Below, one piece after another: positions 17,926 through 27,020 of a DNA stretch of 64,000 nucleotides. Position numbers and translations under genes: made by a program. The notes under the pieces were generated by a model that searched no databases, was not told the origin of the DNA, and saw only the letters and a program-made list of their open reading frames with translations. Every line of letters begins with the position of its first letter. Positions within the stretch are counted from its first letter, which is position 1. Source of the DNA: Rhodobacteraceae bacterium HIMB11 (GTDB lineage: Bacteria; Pseudomonadota; Alphaproteobacteria; Rhodobacterales; Rhodobacteraceae); the NCBI GenBank assembly GCA_000472185.1, contig AVDB01000001.1:310001-374000 (forward strand), written 5' to 3'.

Positions 17926-19980
17926 GTGGTATTCAGACAGTTTTGTGCCCGTTTGTTCGCAATGTCTCAGCACGTCCGAGAGTTTCCATGCAACTGGATC
18001 CGTTTCTGCTAGCTTGCTAATTTGATTGACAATGTTTGGGACACCTAGTTCGTCAGCGTAATGCATCAACCCTCCGCGCCATCGTGGAAAGCCATATCCC
18101 AACACCGAAACCAGATCGATTTCAGCAACGGAATGTGCAATTCCTTCGCCCAAGATATCAGCGGCTTCGTTGATCATGGCGAGTAGTAGCAGTTCTTGTA
18201 TATCCGCTTCAGAAACCTCTGTCCGCGTAACTTTGGCAAAATATGCTTCTTCGCGGATCAAATCCTCAATCAGGGGATCATCAACGCGGCCTTTGCCGCC
18301 TGGGTATCTGTACCAACCAACGCCCACCTTTTTACCTAATCGGCCTTCATCCACCATTCGATCGCTGATGGGGATATAGCGACGGTTTGGATCGCGGGTG
18401 GCATCCTGACGACGGCGATTTGCATAGGCAATGTCTAACCCCGACAAATCCTGCGCCTCGTACGGTCCCATGGCATAGCCAAAGTTTACCATGGCTTCGT
18501 CCACATCCCACGGAGTCGATCCATCCATAAGAATGGTATCCGCTGCCTCGCGGTAGCGGGCAAGGATGCGATTGCCGATGAACCCATCGCAAACACCAGC
18601 AAGAACGGGTACCTTGCGGAGTTTTTTCGCAATCGCATAGGCCGTAGATAAGGCGCGATCCGATGTGGCATCGCCGCGGACGACTTCCAATAATCGCATG
18701 ATGTGTGCGGGCGCAAAGAAGTGTAAACCGACGACCCGAGAGGGGTTTTTCGTGCTGTCTGCAATTTCATTTATATCTAGATAAGATGTGTTTGTGGCCA
18801 ATATTGCGTGGTCGGGCACATGTGCATCCAACTGCGCGAAGATGCTTTTCTTTACGTCCATATTCTCAAACGCGGCTTCGATCATCAGATCAATATCAGC
18901 TGTCGAAGCATAGTCATGTGAATATGTAATACTGGCCTCAAGGGTCAATTTTTTGGCGTCATCAATTACACCACGCGCGACGCCAGCTTGGATCAGGCGT
19001 CCAACATTTTGACGTGCGCGTTCGATACCATCGGCATCTTCTTCCAATAGGACGACTGAATATCCTGCCGAAATGCAGGCATATGCAATCCCTGCGCCCA
19101 TTGTGCCCCCACCGACAACGCCAATCTTCGTTATGTCAGCAGGTTGGTTTTCTATATCGCTTGGTAGTTTTGCGGCGCGCTCTGCGAAAAACATATGTCG
19201 TAATGCACGTGCTTGGGGTTCGGTTCGAAGGGTTAGAAAAGCGTCGCGTTCGTGTTGCATAGCAGCTTCAAATGGCAATTCAGAACCAAGTTTTGCAATT
19301 TCCAGAGCACGTTTAGGCGCATTTTGACCCACCATGCGTTGATCTATTTTTTGGGTGATTTTCTCGGCGATGTCTTGGTCCCAATCTGGGAACGGTAATT
19401 CCCATGTTGGTACGCGGCACAGCAAATCCTCTGTGTTTACCAAAAATGCGGCTTCGATCACATCGTCGTCGATATCTTGGATCAAACCAATGGATTGGGC
19501 TTTTGCTGCACTGATTGGTTTGCCAAAGCATATCATGTCCAGAGCGGTTCCTAGATCAATCAATCGGGGCAATCGTTGCGTTCCACCAGCACCTGGAATG
19601 ACGCCCAAACTAACCTCGGGAAATCCAATCTGCGCCTTGGGGTGCATAATCCGCATCCGACACGCCAACGCAATTTCGGCGCCCCCGCCCAAGGCAATCC
19701 CGTTTATCGCGGCGATCCACGGAACAAAGCTTCGATCAATCGCGTCCAATACATCTGGCAAGTGTGGTTCAATCGGATCACCATCAAATTCCTTGGCATC
19801 TGCGCCCGCCGCAAATGCGCGACCCAAACCTGATACAATCACACGTTCTAGGTTGAGTTTCTCTGCCGATCTTACGGCATCCAGCAGTCCTTGGCGCATG
19901 GCAGCGTTGATTGCATTGACGGGTGGATTGTTTAATTCCACGTACCCCGTGCGACCATCATGATGAAAGTTAAGCGCCAT
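17905..19980 (-). CDS. Enoyl-CoA hydratase/3-hydroxyacyl-CoA dehydrogenase fusion
   Basis: 691 residues. The first ~190 are a crotonase domain with the oxyanion-hole stretch ALGGGAEIALA and the active-site PEVSLGVIPGAGGTQRLPR. From ~285 a Rossmann domain (IGVVGGGTMGAGIAYACISAG) and two 3HCDH C-terminal segments follow. This is the FadB/FadJ order, and the length is normal. It hydrates an enoyl-CoA and oxidises the 3-hydroxyacyl-CoA with NAD. It ends the box operon, 17 bases after boxR, so its likely job is the beta-oxidation-like processing of the ring-opened CoA thioester to acetyl-CoA and succinyl-CoA precursors. Confidence 0.9.
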   Translation of the reverse strand: MALNFHHDGRTGYVELNNPPVNAINAAMRQGLLDAVRSAEKLNLERVIVSGLGRAFAAGADAKEFDGDPIEPHLPDVLDAIDRSFVPWIAAINGIALGGGAEIALACRMRIMHPKAQIGFPEVSLGVIPGAGGTQRLPRLIDLGTALDMICFGKPISAAKAQSIGLIQDIDDDVIEAAFLVNTEDLLCRVPTWELPFPDWDQDIAEKITQKIDQRMVGQNAPKRALEIAKLGSELPFEAAMQHERDAFLTLRTEPQARALRHMFFAERAAKLPSDIENQPADITKIGVVGGGTMGAGIAYACISAGYSVVLLEEDADGIERARQNVGRLIQAGVARGVIDDAKKLTLEASITYSHDYASTADIDLMIEAAFENMDVKKSIFAQLDAHVPDHAILATNTSYLDINEIADSTKNPSRVVGLHFFAPAHIMRLLEVVRGDATSDRALSTAYAIAKKLRKVPVLAGVCDGFIGNRILARYREAADTILMDGSTPWDVDEAMVNFGYAMGPYEAQDLSGLDIAYANRRRQDATRDPNRRYIPISDRMVDEGRLGKKVGVGWYRYPGGKGRVDDPLIEDLIREEAYFAKVTRTEVSEADIQELLLLAMINEAADILGEGIAHSVAEIDLVSVLGYGFPRWRGGLMHYADELGVPNIVNQISKLAETDPVAWKLSDVLRHCEQTGTKLSEYHLNRSDS

Positions 19981-19997
19981 GTTCGTTCCTTACGTCT

Positions 19998-20864
19998 TTA
20001 TCCAAGCAGATGTTCAGCTTGGATGAGTTTTATGAGTTGGGCTGCGGTTTTTTCCAGCGGTTTATGCGATGTATCCAGTTTGTAGTCGGACATCGCATAT
20101 AATTTTTCGCGACTTGCCAGTAAACCACGCAATTTTTGCATCGCCTGTCCTTGTCCAATCACGGGCCGCGTATCACCTTGGGCCAAAACGCGCTTCATAT
20201 GATCATCGGGCGAAGCGGTCAGCCAGATGCAATGAAAATTCGCGTTCAGCATTTGATAGGTTTCCAAATTCTCAACGATACCCCCAGATGCAGCCACAAC
20301 GACCCGATCATGATCTGCGATCAAAGCTTCAAGCGCGTCTGCCTCAAGCTGACGGTATCCACTTTCTCCATATAGTGCGATGACCTCAGAAATGGGCATT
20401 CCGCCTTCTTTGGCAATGACGGCGTTCAGTTCGATGAACGGTACGTCCAAATCGTCCGCCACCATCTGCCCAAGGGTTGATTTACCCGCACCACGCAACC
20501 CAATCAGACACACGCGGTGGGATTTATGTTCCCCTTCCTGAGAGCTGCGCAGAACGCGCAAGGCGCGTGTGCGTTTGGTGTCATCTGCCACGCGAAAGTT
20601 GTTTGTTAATGCTTGAAACTCTGACAACCATGGGTCTTCTGGCCAAAAAAACCATTCAATCCCCATGTCTAGTGCGGTTGCCACCTTTTGCAGCAACGCA
20701 ATTGAAATATTGCCTTCGCCTGCTTCCATCTGTGCAATGTAACGTGGTGAAACACCTGATTTTTCTGACAGTAAACGTCGTGAAATTCCCGCCTTGGTGC
20801 GCGCCTTAAGGATACGCAGACCGACCTGGGCCAATAAATCTGCTTTGGGTGCGGTTTCGCTCAT
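19998..20864 (-). CDS. boxR: BoxR-type regulator: XRE helix-turn-helix fused to a shikimate kinase-like domain
   Basis: 288 residues. The N-terminal helix-turn-helix (residues ~14-67; SRRLLSEKSGVSPRYIAQME) is followed by a shikimate kinase-like domain with a P-loop GLRGAGKST near residue 124. This architecture is that of BoxR and BzdR, which repress benzoate degradation genes until benzoyl-CoA binds the kinase-like domain. The start overlaps the thioesterase stop (TGATG). It sits inside the operon it should regulate, so autoregulation is expected. Candidate operators lie upstream of boxC. Confidence 0.92.
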   Translation of the reverse strand: MSETAPKADLLAQVGLRILKARTKAGISRRLLSEKSGVSPRYIAQMEAGEGNISIALLQKVATALDMGIEWFFWPEDPWLSEFQALTNNFRVADDTKRTRALRVLRSSQEGEHKSHRVCLIGLRGAGKSTLGQMVADDLDVPFIELNAVIAKEGGMPISEVIALYGESGYRQLEADALEALIADHDRVVVAASGGIVENLETYQMLNANFHCIWLTASPDDHMKRVLAQGDTRPVIGQGQAMQKLRGLLASREKLYAMSDYKLDTSHKPLEKTAAQLIKLIQAEHLLG

Positions 20865-21313
20865 CAGGCGCCTCTGTGTTCGTTACTCCAATCAGGACCC
20901 AGTAACGGCGTTATCAGATCTTGGACACTTTTCGGAGGAGCACATTTTTTGAATTCGTCAGCGACAATAAAAACACTCACCGATCTAAACGAAAAGCATC
21001 GTTTTCCATCTTGGAACCCATCTACGCGAAACGTGATAGAGGTGTTTCCTAATTTTACTGGCCATACATGACAAATTAATCTGGCTCGTGGTGTAACGGG
21101 GCGCTCAAAATTCATTTGCAGTTGAACAAACGGCGTTCCTAGGTTGTCGTCCAGTTCCATTTGGTACCAACCGTGGCCCAAATGCTCTTCCCACCACGCG
21201 TTGATCGCGTCCAACGCCATTGCAGGAAGCTTGCCTGTATACACGATTTTGGCTGGATCACAGTCGCCCCAACCCACCCGAATTTCGTGAGTGAATGTCG
21301 CCTGAATAGTCAT
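20864..21313 (-). CDS. 4-hydroxybenzoyl-CoA thioesterase-like hotdog protein
   Basis: 149 residues from the ATG at 21313, which overlaps the boxA stop (TAATG). The N-terminal VGWGDCDPAKIVYTGKL is the hotdog thioesterase signature with the catalytic Asp of the 4HBT family. In box operons this enzyme is thought to release stalled or wrong CoA esters and recover CoA, which is the likely role here. It is translationally coupled to both neighbours. Confidence 0.88.
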   Translation of the reverse strand: MTIQATFTHEIRVGWGDCDPAKIVYTGKLPAMALDAINAWWEEHLGHGWYQMELDDNLGTPFVQLQMNFERPVTPRARLICHVWPVKLGNTSITFRVDGFQDGKRCFSFRSVSVFIVADEFKKCAPPKSVQDLITPLLGPDWSNEHRGA

Positions 21314-22494
21314 TAGTAAGTCTCTACGTGAAAACGCCCTTCGTCCCGCATGACATCCCGCAATGTGGACCATTGTTGGCCAGTGCTTTCTGCAATATTT
21401 GTCAGCGCGAAGTCTACGCCTTCTTCCATTCCACGCAAACCACAGATGTATATATGGGTGTTGGGATCATTCAGCATCTCGGCAACGCGATCTTCTTCTT
21501 TCATCATGCGATCTTGCACATATTCCTTTGCACCATCGCGGGAAAAGACCAAATGCTGTTCCAAGATATTTTTGGGTACTTTTTTCAGGGGCCCAAAATA
21601 GGGCAGGCTGTCGGCCGTTCTTGCACCAAAAAACATGACCATGCCGCCAGTTTTTTCACCAATTGCGCGTTGACGACGCATTGTGAAAGCGCGCATCGGT
21701 GCGGACCCAGTACCTGTGCAGATCATCAATAAACGTGCATTCGGGTCATCGGGCAATAGGAACGTAGCACCAAACGGTCCAGTGATGCGTACTTCATCAC
21801 CGACCGACAGGTCACAAAGGTAGTTAGAGCATATACCACCCGCTTCGCGCTTAATGGTAAGGGATATGTTGTTATAATTTTGACGTTCACCATCTCGTGG
21901 TGAAGATACAGAGTAAAGTCGGGGCAGGTGATCTTGGCCTGCATCGGTTTTCCCGGGCGCGATAACGCCGATGGATTGCCCCTCAAGCACTGGGAACGGT
22001 GTTTGGCCAAAATCCAAAATAATGTGACGTACGTCATGGTCGGGGTCATTGGTTAACGAAATGTTGCCAGTGACTTTTGCAACAGCGGGTTTTCCAAGGT
22101 TGTGCAGATTGATTGATGGCTTTGCCGCAGATTTAGGTGCAACAGGTCGACCACCTGCGCCCTTGTGTGCCTCGGCCAGTAGTGCTGCGACGGCATCATC
22201 AATTGCCTCATCAGACGGCGTATCTGCACCTTCTTGGATGTCCTCTTGTTCTGGCAGCTCCATCCATTCAAATTGCTCTTCCATGGAATAGGGTTCATGG
22301 ACGACGCGCCATTCGTCGATGGACCCAGTTGGGCAAACGGGAATGCAATCCATGCAAAAATTACACGCCTCTGCATCGACCACGACATTGTCATCGTTAT
22401 GGTGGATCGCCTGAATTGGGCAGGTCATCTCACATGTGTAACAACGAATACAGATTTCAGGGTCAATTAGGTGCTGTCGGATTGGTTTTGTCAT
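21313..22494 (-). CDS. boxA: Benzoyl-CoA 2,3-epoxidase, reductase component BoxA
   Basis: 393 residues from the ATG at 22494 (AAGG upstream). Two 4Fe-4S clusters are formed by C15, C18, C21, C25 and by C44, C47, C50, C54. A linker of about 90 residues leads to a ferredoxin-NADP reductase module with FAD motif RLYSVSSP and NADPH motif CTGTGSAPMR. It passes electrons from NADPH to BoxB. It lies 64 bases after boxB; that gap holds a 9-base hairpin that may set BoxB:BoxA ratios. Confidence 0.94.
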   Translation of the reverse strand: MTKPIRQHLIDPEICIRCYTCEMTCPIQAIHHNDDNVVVDAEACNFCMDCIPVCPTGSIDEWRVVHEPYSMEEQFEWMELPEQEDIQEGADTPSDEAIDDAVAALLAEAHKGAGGRPVAPKSAAKPSINLHNLGKPAVAKVTGNISLTNDPDHDVRHIILDFGQTPFPVLEGQSIGVIAPGKTDAGQDHLPRLYSVSSPRDGERQNYNNISLTIKREAGGICSNYLCDLSVGDEVRITGPFGATFLLPDDPNARLLMICTGTGSAPMRAFTMRRQRAIGEKTGGMVMFFGARTADSLPYFGPLKKVPKNILEQHLVFSRDGAKEYVQDRMMKEEDRVAEMLNDPNTHIYICGLRGMEEGVDFALTNIAESTGQQWSTLRDVMRDEGRFHVETY

Positions 22495-22530
22495 AGCGCA
22501 ACCTTTTGGAACAAGGATCAAAAGATGGAA

Positions 22531-22552
22531 AGGCGGGGGTGGTCCCCCGCCT
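22531..22552 (-). other. Hairpin between boxB and boxA
   Basis: On the minus strand a perfect 9-base stem, AGGCGGGGG with CCCCCGCCT, and a 4-base loop begin six bases after the boxB stop. Only three T follow, so it is more likely an mRNA end stabiliser or weak attenuator than a full terminator. It may keep oxygenase subunit levels above the reductase. Confidence 0.72.
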
Positions 22553-22558
22553 AAAGAA

Positions 22559-24010
22559 TTAGGCCATATGCAGTTTTACATACTCAAAATCGCCCGGCTT
22601 ATTATCAATCCCAACCTTGGGTGGTGCGATCCAGCCCGCGAATTTGCCAGGTTCATAACATGGCACCATAAGCGATTGAATAAATGCACCGTCTTCTTTG
22701 GTTGGCAGCCAATTATCGATATTTGCGTCCCATTCAGTATCTGAAATGATGTTGCCTTCTGGATTTGCCTTAATCGAAGCAAAGATACCGATTTGACGAT
22801 GGAATGCCTCGTGCGGCAAGGACAATTGGAATTCGATCCCAGTCTTTTGAATGATCTTATTCCAGCGCCCCACGCCACCAGATGCATCGCGCACATAATC
22901 GTCACGCAAGCGCATGTTGATTGCCGTCAGCGCAGGAACTTCCTGATCCACGATGGCACCGTTTACGATGTTCTTAACGACATATGTGTCGCTTTGCAGT
23001 TGATGATCATCGTCAATGCGATGTTCCATATACCGCCCCTTGATTCCAGCGTTAAAGGCATTGGCGGCATTCGTCGAAACTTCTTGACCAAATAGATCCA
23101 GTGAAAGCGTGTAATGTAGGTTTAGCTTTTTCTGGATAGTCGGCAGGTCGATAACACCCAGATCACGAACGCGTCCGATTGCATATGGATCTGTGATGCC
23201 GGCTTCCTTCATCGCCTCACAGGTGCGCTGAATGATCCGTCCTACACCCGTTTCACCCACGAACATGTGGTGTGCTTCTTCGGTTAACATGAAACGGCAG
23301 GTGCGGCTGAGCGGGTCAAAGCCTGATTGTGCCAATGACTCTAGCTGCATTTTTCCGTCGCGGTCAGTGAAATAGGTGAACATAAAGAACGATAACCAAT
23401 CTGGCGTTTCCTCGTTAAAGGCGCCCAACATGCGTGGTGCTTCGTCAGAACCCGATGAGCGGATTAGCATTTCATCTGCCTCCTCGCGGCCATCTTTACC
23501 GAAATACTTCTGTAGCAAATAAACCATCGCCCACAGGTGGCGGCCTTCTTCTACGTTCACTTGGAACAAGTTGCGCATGTCGTATAGCGACGGCGCGGTT
23601 AGCCCTAAAAAGCGTTGCTGTTCAACTGATCCAGGTTCGGTATCGCCCTGAATGACGATCAGGCGCTTTAACATGTTACGGTATTCGCCTGGAACTTCTT
23701 GCCACGCAGGTTGGCCTGCGTGTTCGCCGCACGGGATCAAACGGCCCTCTGCTTGAGGTGCCAACAAAACACCCCAGCGGTATTCAGGCATTTTGACATA
23801 GTCAAACTTTGCCCACCCTTTGGGGTCGACGGACACGGCAGTGCGCAAATACACCATGGATTCTTGGAAATTTTGTGGGATTAGGCGGTTCCACCAATCC
23901 AAGTAGCCTGGGTGCCATTTTTCAAGCGCCTTTAAAACTTTGCGGTCTTGGCTAAGACCAACATTGTTTGGAATTTGTGTGTCGTAACTTACGTTGATTA
24001 GATCAAGCAT
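22559..24010 (-). CDS. boxB: Benzoyl-CoA 2,3-epoxidase, diiron oxygenase component BoxB
   Basis: 483 residues after CGGAG. The probable diiron ligands, by position and by a constant offset from those recalled for the Azoarcus enzyme, are E125, E155, H158, D216, E245 and H248 (EEGRHLW and EEAHHMF). BoxB adds one oxygen atom to benzoyl-CoA to give the 2,3-epoxide, taking electrons from BoxA. Length is normal. It follows boxC by 29 bases and is the core enzyme of the aerobic CoA-dependent benzoate route. Confidence 0.95.
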   Translation of the reverse strand: MLDLINVSYDTQIPNNVGLSQDRKVLKALEKWHPGYLDWWNRLIPQNFQESMVYLRTAVSVDPKGWAKFDYVKMPEYRWGVLLAPQAEGRLIPCGEHAGQPAWQEVPGEYRNMLKRLIVIQGDTEPGSVEQQRFLGLTAPSLYDMRNLFQVNVEEGRHLWAMVYLLQKYFGKDGREEADEMLIRSSGSDEAPRMLGAFNEETPDWLSFFMFTYFTDRDGKMQLESLAQSGFDPLSRTCRFMLTEEAHHMFVGETGVGRIIQRTCEAMKEAGITDPYAIGRVRDLGVIDLPTIQKKLNLHYTLSLDLFGQEVSTNAANAFNAGIKGRYMEHRIDDDHQLQSDTYVVKNIVNGAIVDQEVPALTAINMRLRDDYVRDASGGVGRWNKIIQKTGIEFQLSLPHEAFHRQIGIFASIKANPEGNIISDTEWDANIDNWLPTKEDGAFIQSLMVPCYEPGKFAGWIAPPKVGIDNKPGDFEYVKLHMA

Positions 24011-24039
24011 TTCTTACTCCGAAATCAATTTCAGGGGTC

Positions 24040-25701
24040 TTAGACCCGTTCCATGTTGTAGTTTCCACGTAGACCAGTTCCGTATCGTTGCAATGCGCCG
24101 CCTTCACCGACTGCATTGGGACGGTTAAATATCCAGTTTTGCCATGCTGTCAGGCGGCCAAAAATGCGCGTTTCCATGGTTTCTGGGCCAGCGAAGCGTA
24201 AATTTGCTTCCATCCCTGTCATCGCGTCAGGAGAGAAGCTTGCGCGTTCTTCAAGGAAGATGCGGATTTCATCCTCCCAATCGATATCGTCCAATATCAT
24301 CGTAACAAGCCCGTTTTCATCGGCGTCGTCGGCCTCCATCGATTCACCGACGTGTGATTTCAGCGTGTCTATGCGCTCTGCTTCATCCAAAAAGCGGGTT
24401 TCCAAGCGGCTTAGTCCGTTACCCATTGGATACGTGCCAAAATTATCATTTGATAACGTAATTGTGGCGATTGGGCGATTATCCCCCTCAAACTCATCTT
24501 CCATCATGTAACTGCGATCAACAGCCCACAGCAATTCTGCCAATACACCTGCAAAACATGACCCATGTTCAACCTGTGCCATGAGTGAGCGAGAAGTGAC
24601 ATCAACCCGCTTCAACGTGCGTTTCCAATACTGGCGGACTTCGTTGGCAAGCCAATGGTCCGCGTTCTCTGCCAGCAACGCTTCGTGTTTCAACAACAAT
24701 TCTGGATCACCTTGGGTGCGAATGACCCACAGACCCAAGTCCATTTCATTCAGGCGCAGATGAAGGATCGCATCCTCAAATTCTCGTGCGAGACGTAGCA
24801 AATAGGCTTGATCGCCCTGCGCTTGGAATTCATCCATCGTTTTGGGCGCGGTTTGGTCAGGACCATTTAACGTAATCGTCGCGGTGCGGCCTTCGCGATC
24901 AATGGTGACCTCGACACAGGTGTAAGCAACGTTTCCCTTTTCATCAATCTCCCGTTGTAGCGGGTTCAATGTAATGCCCGCATCTACTTCAGATTTTGAG
25001 GACGCAGCCACAAATTCATTTGCGCGTTCTGCAACCTTTTCATCGAAAACGCTATTTTTGAAAACATCATCTACGAGTTTCCAGTCTTTGGCGCGCTTGC
25101 CTTTGACGCCTTCTTCTGTTGCGCAAAAAATATCGGCCAAATCGCGGCGCACTTTGCGTTTGTCTGTGACACGCGTAAGCCCGCCCGTGCCCGGCAATAC
25201 CGCCAATAACGGTACCTCTGGCAGAGCAACACTGGATTGAGAGTCATCGGTAAGCATGATATGATTGCACGCGAGCGCGAGTTCGTATCCACCCCCTGCG
25301 CAGGCTCCCTTGACCGCTGCGATGTATTTTTGGCCGCTTTCTTCCTCGGCGGCTTCGAATGCATTTCGGGTTTCATTCGTGAATTTGCAGAAATTCACCT
25401 TGTGACTGTGCGCGGCCCCGCCCAACATCCGAATATTGGCTCCTGCGCAGAACACTTTGTCCTTTGCTGAGCGCATTACAACAACTTTTACTTCGGGATG
25501 TTCGAAACGCATCCGTTGGACTATGTCGTTCAATTCAATGTCGACGCCCAAATCATATGAATTCAGTTTCAGTTGATAGCCGTCGAACAGACCGCCGTCC
25601 TCGTCAACATCCATAAACAGATTTGCGATTGCACCATCATATTCAACGCGCCAATGGCGGTAATTGTTGGGATCAACACGAAAATCGATGATCTGAGACA
25701 T
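24040..25701 (-). CDS. boxC: 2,3-epoxybenzoyl-CoA dihydrolase BoxC
   Basis: 553 residues, first gene of the box operon, after AAGGAA. Crotonase-type sequence occurs in the N-terminal half (KDKVFCAGANIRMLGG, CAGGGYELALACNHIML, LPGTGGLTRVTDKRKV) and a second divergent crotonase-like half follows, as in known BoxC. It hydrolyses the epoxide ring, yielding 3,4-dehydroadipyl-CoA semialdehyde and formate. The promoter region upstream (25702-25809) carries two GCATTATA sites that may bind BoxR. Confidence 0.94.
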   Translation of the reverse strand: MSQIIDFRVDPNNYRHWRVEYDGAIANLFMDVDEDGGLFDGYQLKLNSYDLGVDIELNDIVQRMRFEHPEVKVVVMRSAKDKVFCAGANIRMLGGAAHSHKVNFCKFTNETRNAFEAAEEESGQKYIAAVKGACAGGGYELALACNHIMLTDDSQSSVALPEVPLLAVLPGTGGLTRVTDKRKVRRDLADIFCATEEGVKGKRAKDWKLVDDVFKNSVFDEKVAERANEFVAASSKSEVDAGITLNPLQREIDEKGNVAYTCVEVTIDREGRTATITLNGPDQTAPKTMDEFQAQGDQAYLLRLAREFEDAILHLRLNEMDLGLWVIRTQGDPELLLKHEALLAENADHWLANEVRQYWKRTLKRVDVTSRSLMAQVEHGSCFAGVLAELLWAVDRSYMMEDEFEGDNRPIATITLSNDNFGTYPMGNGLSRLETRFLDEAERIDTLKSHVGESMEADDADENGLVTMILDDIDWEDEIRIFLEERASFSPDAMTGMEANLRFAGPETMETRIFGRLTAWQNWIFNRPNAVGEGGALQRYGTGLRGNYNMERV

Positions 25702-25763
25702 AACAAAGTTCCTTTATTTCTTGGGAACAAACTAAAACACCACTATGCGCGGTAAACCCAAAT

Positions 25764-25818
25764 GTTGCATTATATCGTTACAAAATACAAAAATACTAAT
25801 TAATTGGCATTATAATGC
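25764..25818. promoter_or_regulatory. Candidate BoxR operators upstream of boxC
   Basis: GCATTATA occurs at 25767-25774 and again, 40 bases on, in the perfect 12-base palindrome GCATTATAATGC at 25807-25818, which overlaps the stop codon of the DUF309 gene. Operators of the related BzdR/BoxR regulators contain TGCA elements, and TGCA occurs in both copies. The spacing and location fit repression of the boxC promoter. Assignment is by inference. Confidence 0.42.
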
Positions 25819-26226
25819 ATGTTTCGAGAACAATTTCTGAATCTCTGTGACGGCTAAAGAATCTGGAGCGCGACGACCAATTTCAGCGGACAAAGCGTTG
25901 GCCTGTGCCATGATTTTCTGCGTTGCTGTTTCGCGTTTCATGATGTGTTTTAGGTTCGCGTTTGCCAAATGAATAATGCATTGCGAGAACAAGCGTTCGA
26001 TAGAATTCTGTGCGGTATTCATCCAGATCGCTTCCAAGATTTCATGCGCCTCCCAGTGGAAGCCATGCTGCATATAGTTCAAAGCGGTATGAAATGCGGA
26101 CAGGGTTTGAAGTGTTTCAAAGTCAATAACGCTTGGGATTGATGAAATGATTTCATCAAATTGAGCTTCGTTATGGCGTTGGGTTTGGCCCGGGATATAG
26201 GCATGTGGGGGTAGCGCGTGCCGCAT
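25810..26226 (-). CDS. DUF309 domain protein
   Basis: 138 residues. The start RHALPPHAYIPGQTQRH is a recurrent N-terminus of proteobacterial DUF309 proteins, and the domain core is HWEAHEILEAIW followed by QCIIHLANANLKHIM, an all-helical His/Glu-rich unit that could hold a metal. Function is unknown for the family. It starts six bases after the alpha/beta hydrolase stop, third in the benzoate-CoA ligase operon, just before boxC. Its place suggests a helper role in benzoate use, but nothing more can be read. Confidence 0.82.
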   Translation of the reverse strand: MRHALPPHAYIPGQTQRHNEAQFDEIISSIPSVIDFETLQTLSAFHTALNYMQHGFHWEAHEILEAIWMNTAQNSIERLFSQCIIHLANANLKHIMKRETATQKIMAQANALSAEIGRRAPDSLAVTEIQKLFSKHAL

Positions 26227-26232
26227 TGCATC

Positions 26233-27015
26233 CTACCTAAATGCCATAGAAAATGCTTTGATCGCGTCTAAGACTTTTGTGGGATGTTCCAGATGCGGAC
26301 TATGCTTGCAATCCTGTAATATTTCCACGCTCACAGATACGCGCGCACTTGCCTGTATCGATTGAATTTGATGAAGCGTTCCGTATTGATCATCCGTCCC
26401 TTGAATGGCCAGAATGGGTGTAGTGATTTTCTCAATCACGCTCTGAACATCCCATGAACGAAAATCTGGGTGCAGCCAGCTTTCGTTCCATCCGTAAAAT
26501 GCATTTTCAGCATCCCGATGATATTTTCCCAGTTTTTCTGGCAGATCAGTCGTTTCAAATGCGTGCTTGGCAGCCTTGATCTGGGTGATGCCCATATCCT
26601 CTGTGAAAAAGTGCGGCGCGATCAGTGTGACACCGCTTAGTTTATCGTGTCCAAGGTCACCGGCATAAATCGCAGCGATTGTTGCCCCGTCGCTGTGCCC
26701 GATCAGTTGAAATTGGGTTGGTGACAGGTGTTCAACGATCTTTGGTAGAACGTTGATTGCTTCCAAGGTCATATAGTTTAGGGTGCGCGGCAGCTGCACT
26801 GGATCAGATGCGCCATAGCCCTGTCTGGAATATAAAAATACGCCACATCCAAGAGTTTTGGACAGCTGTTCGGGAAAATCGCGCCACAAATCAACGCAAC
26901 CTAATCCTTCATGTAACAATATTGCAGTTGGTGCATCGGAGGGGGGTGGCCCCATACAACCGTATTCCAGTTGCACGCCATCAATTCTCAAAAACCCGCG
27001 TTCGCACCAATCCAT
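26233..27015 (-). CDS. Alpha/beta fold hydrolase
   Basis: 260 residues. The nucleophile elbow is GHSDGA (Ser near residue 107); the acid is probably the Asp in IQGTDDQYG, and the catalytic His lies in DCKHSPHLEHP near the end. The oxyanion region LLHEGLGCVDLWRDFPEQL is clear. It could hydrolyse an ester, lactone or thioester. It sits five bases after the benzoate-CoA ligase gene and six before DUF309, so it probably serves the box pathway, for example on a lactone or CoA side product. Reaction not proven. Confidence 0.85.
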   Translation of the reverse strand: MDWCERGFLRIDGVQLEYGCMGPPPSDAPTAILLHEGLGCVDLWRDFPEQLSKTLGCGVFLYSRQGYGASDPVQLPRTLNYMTLEAINVLPKIVEHLSPTQFQLIGHSDGATIAAIYAGDLGHDKLSGVTLIAPHFFTEDMGITQIKAAKHAFETTDLPEKLGKYHRDAENAFYGWNESWLHPDFRSWDVQSVIEKITTPILAIQGTDDQYGTLHQIQSIQASARVSVSVEILQDCKHSPHLEHPTKVLDAIKAFSMAFR

Positions 27016-27020
27016 CGCAC

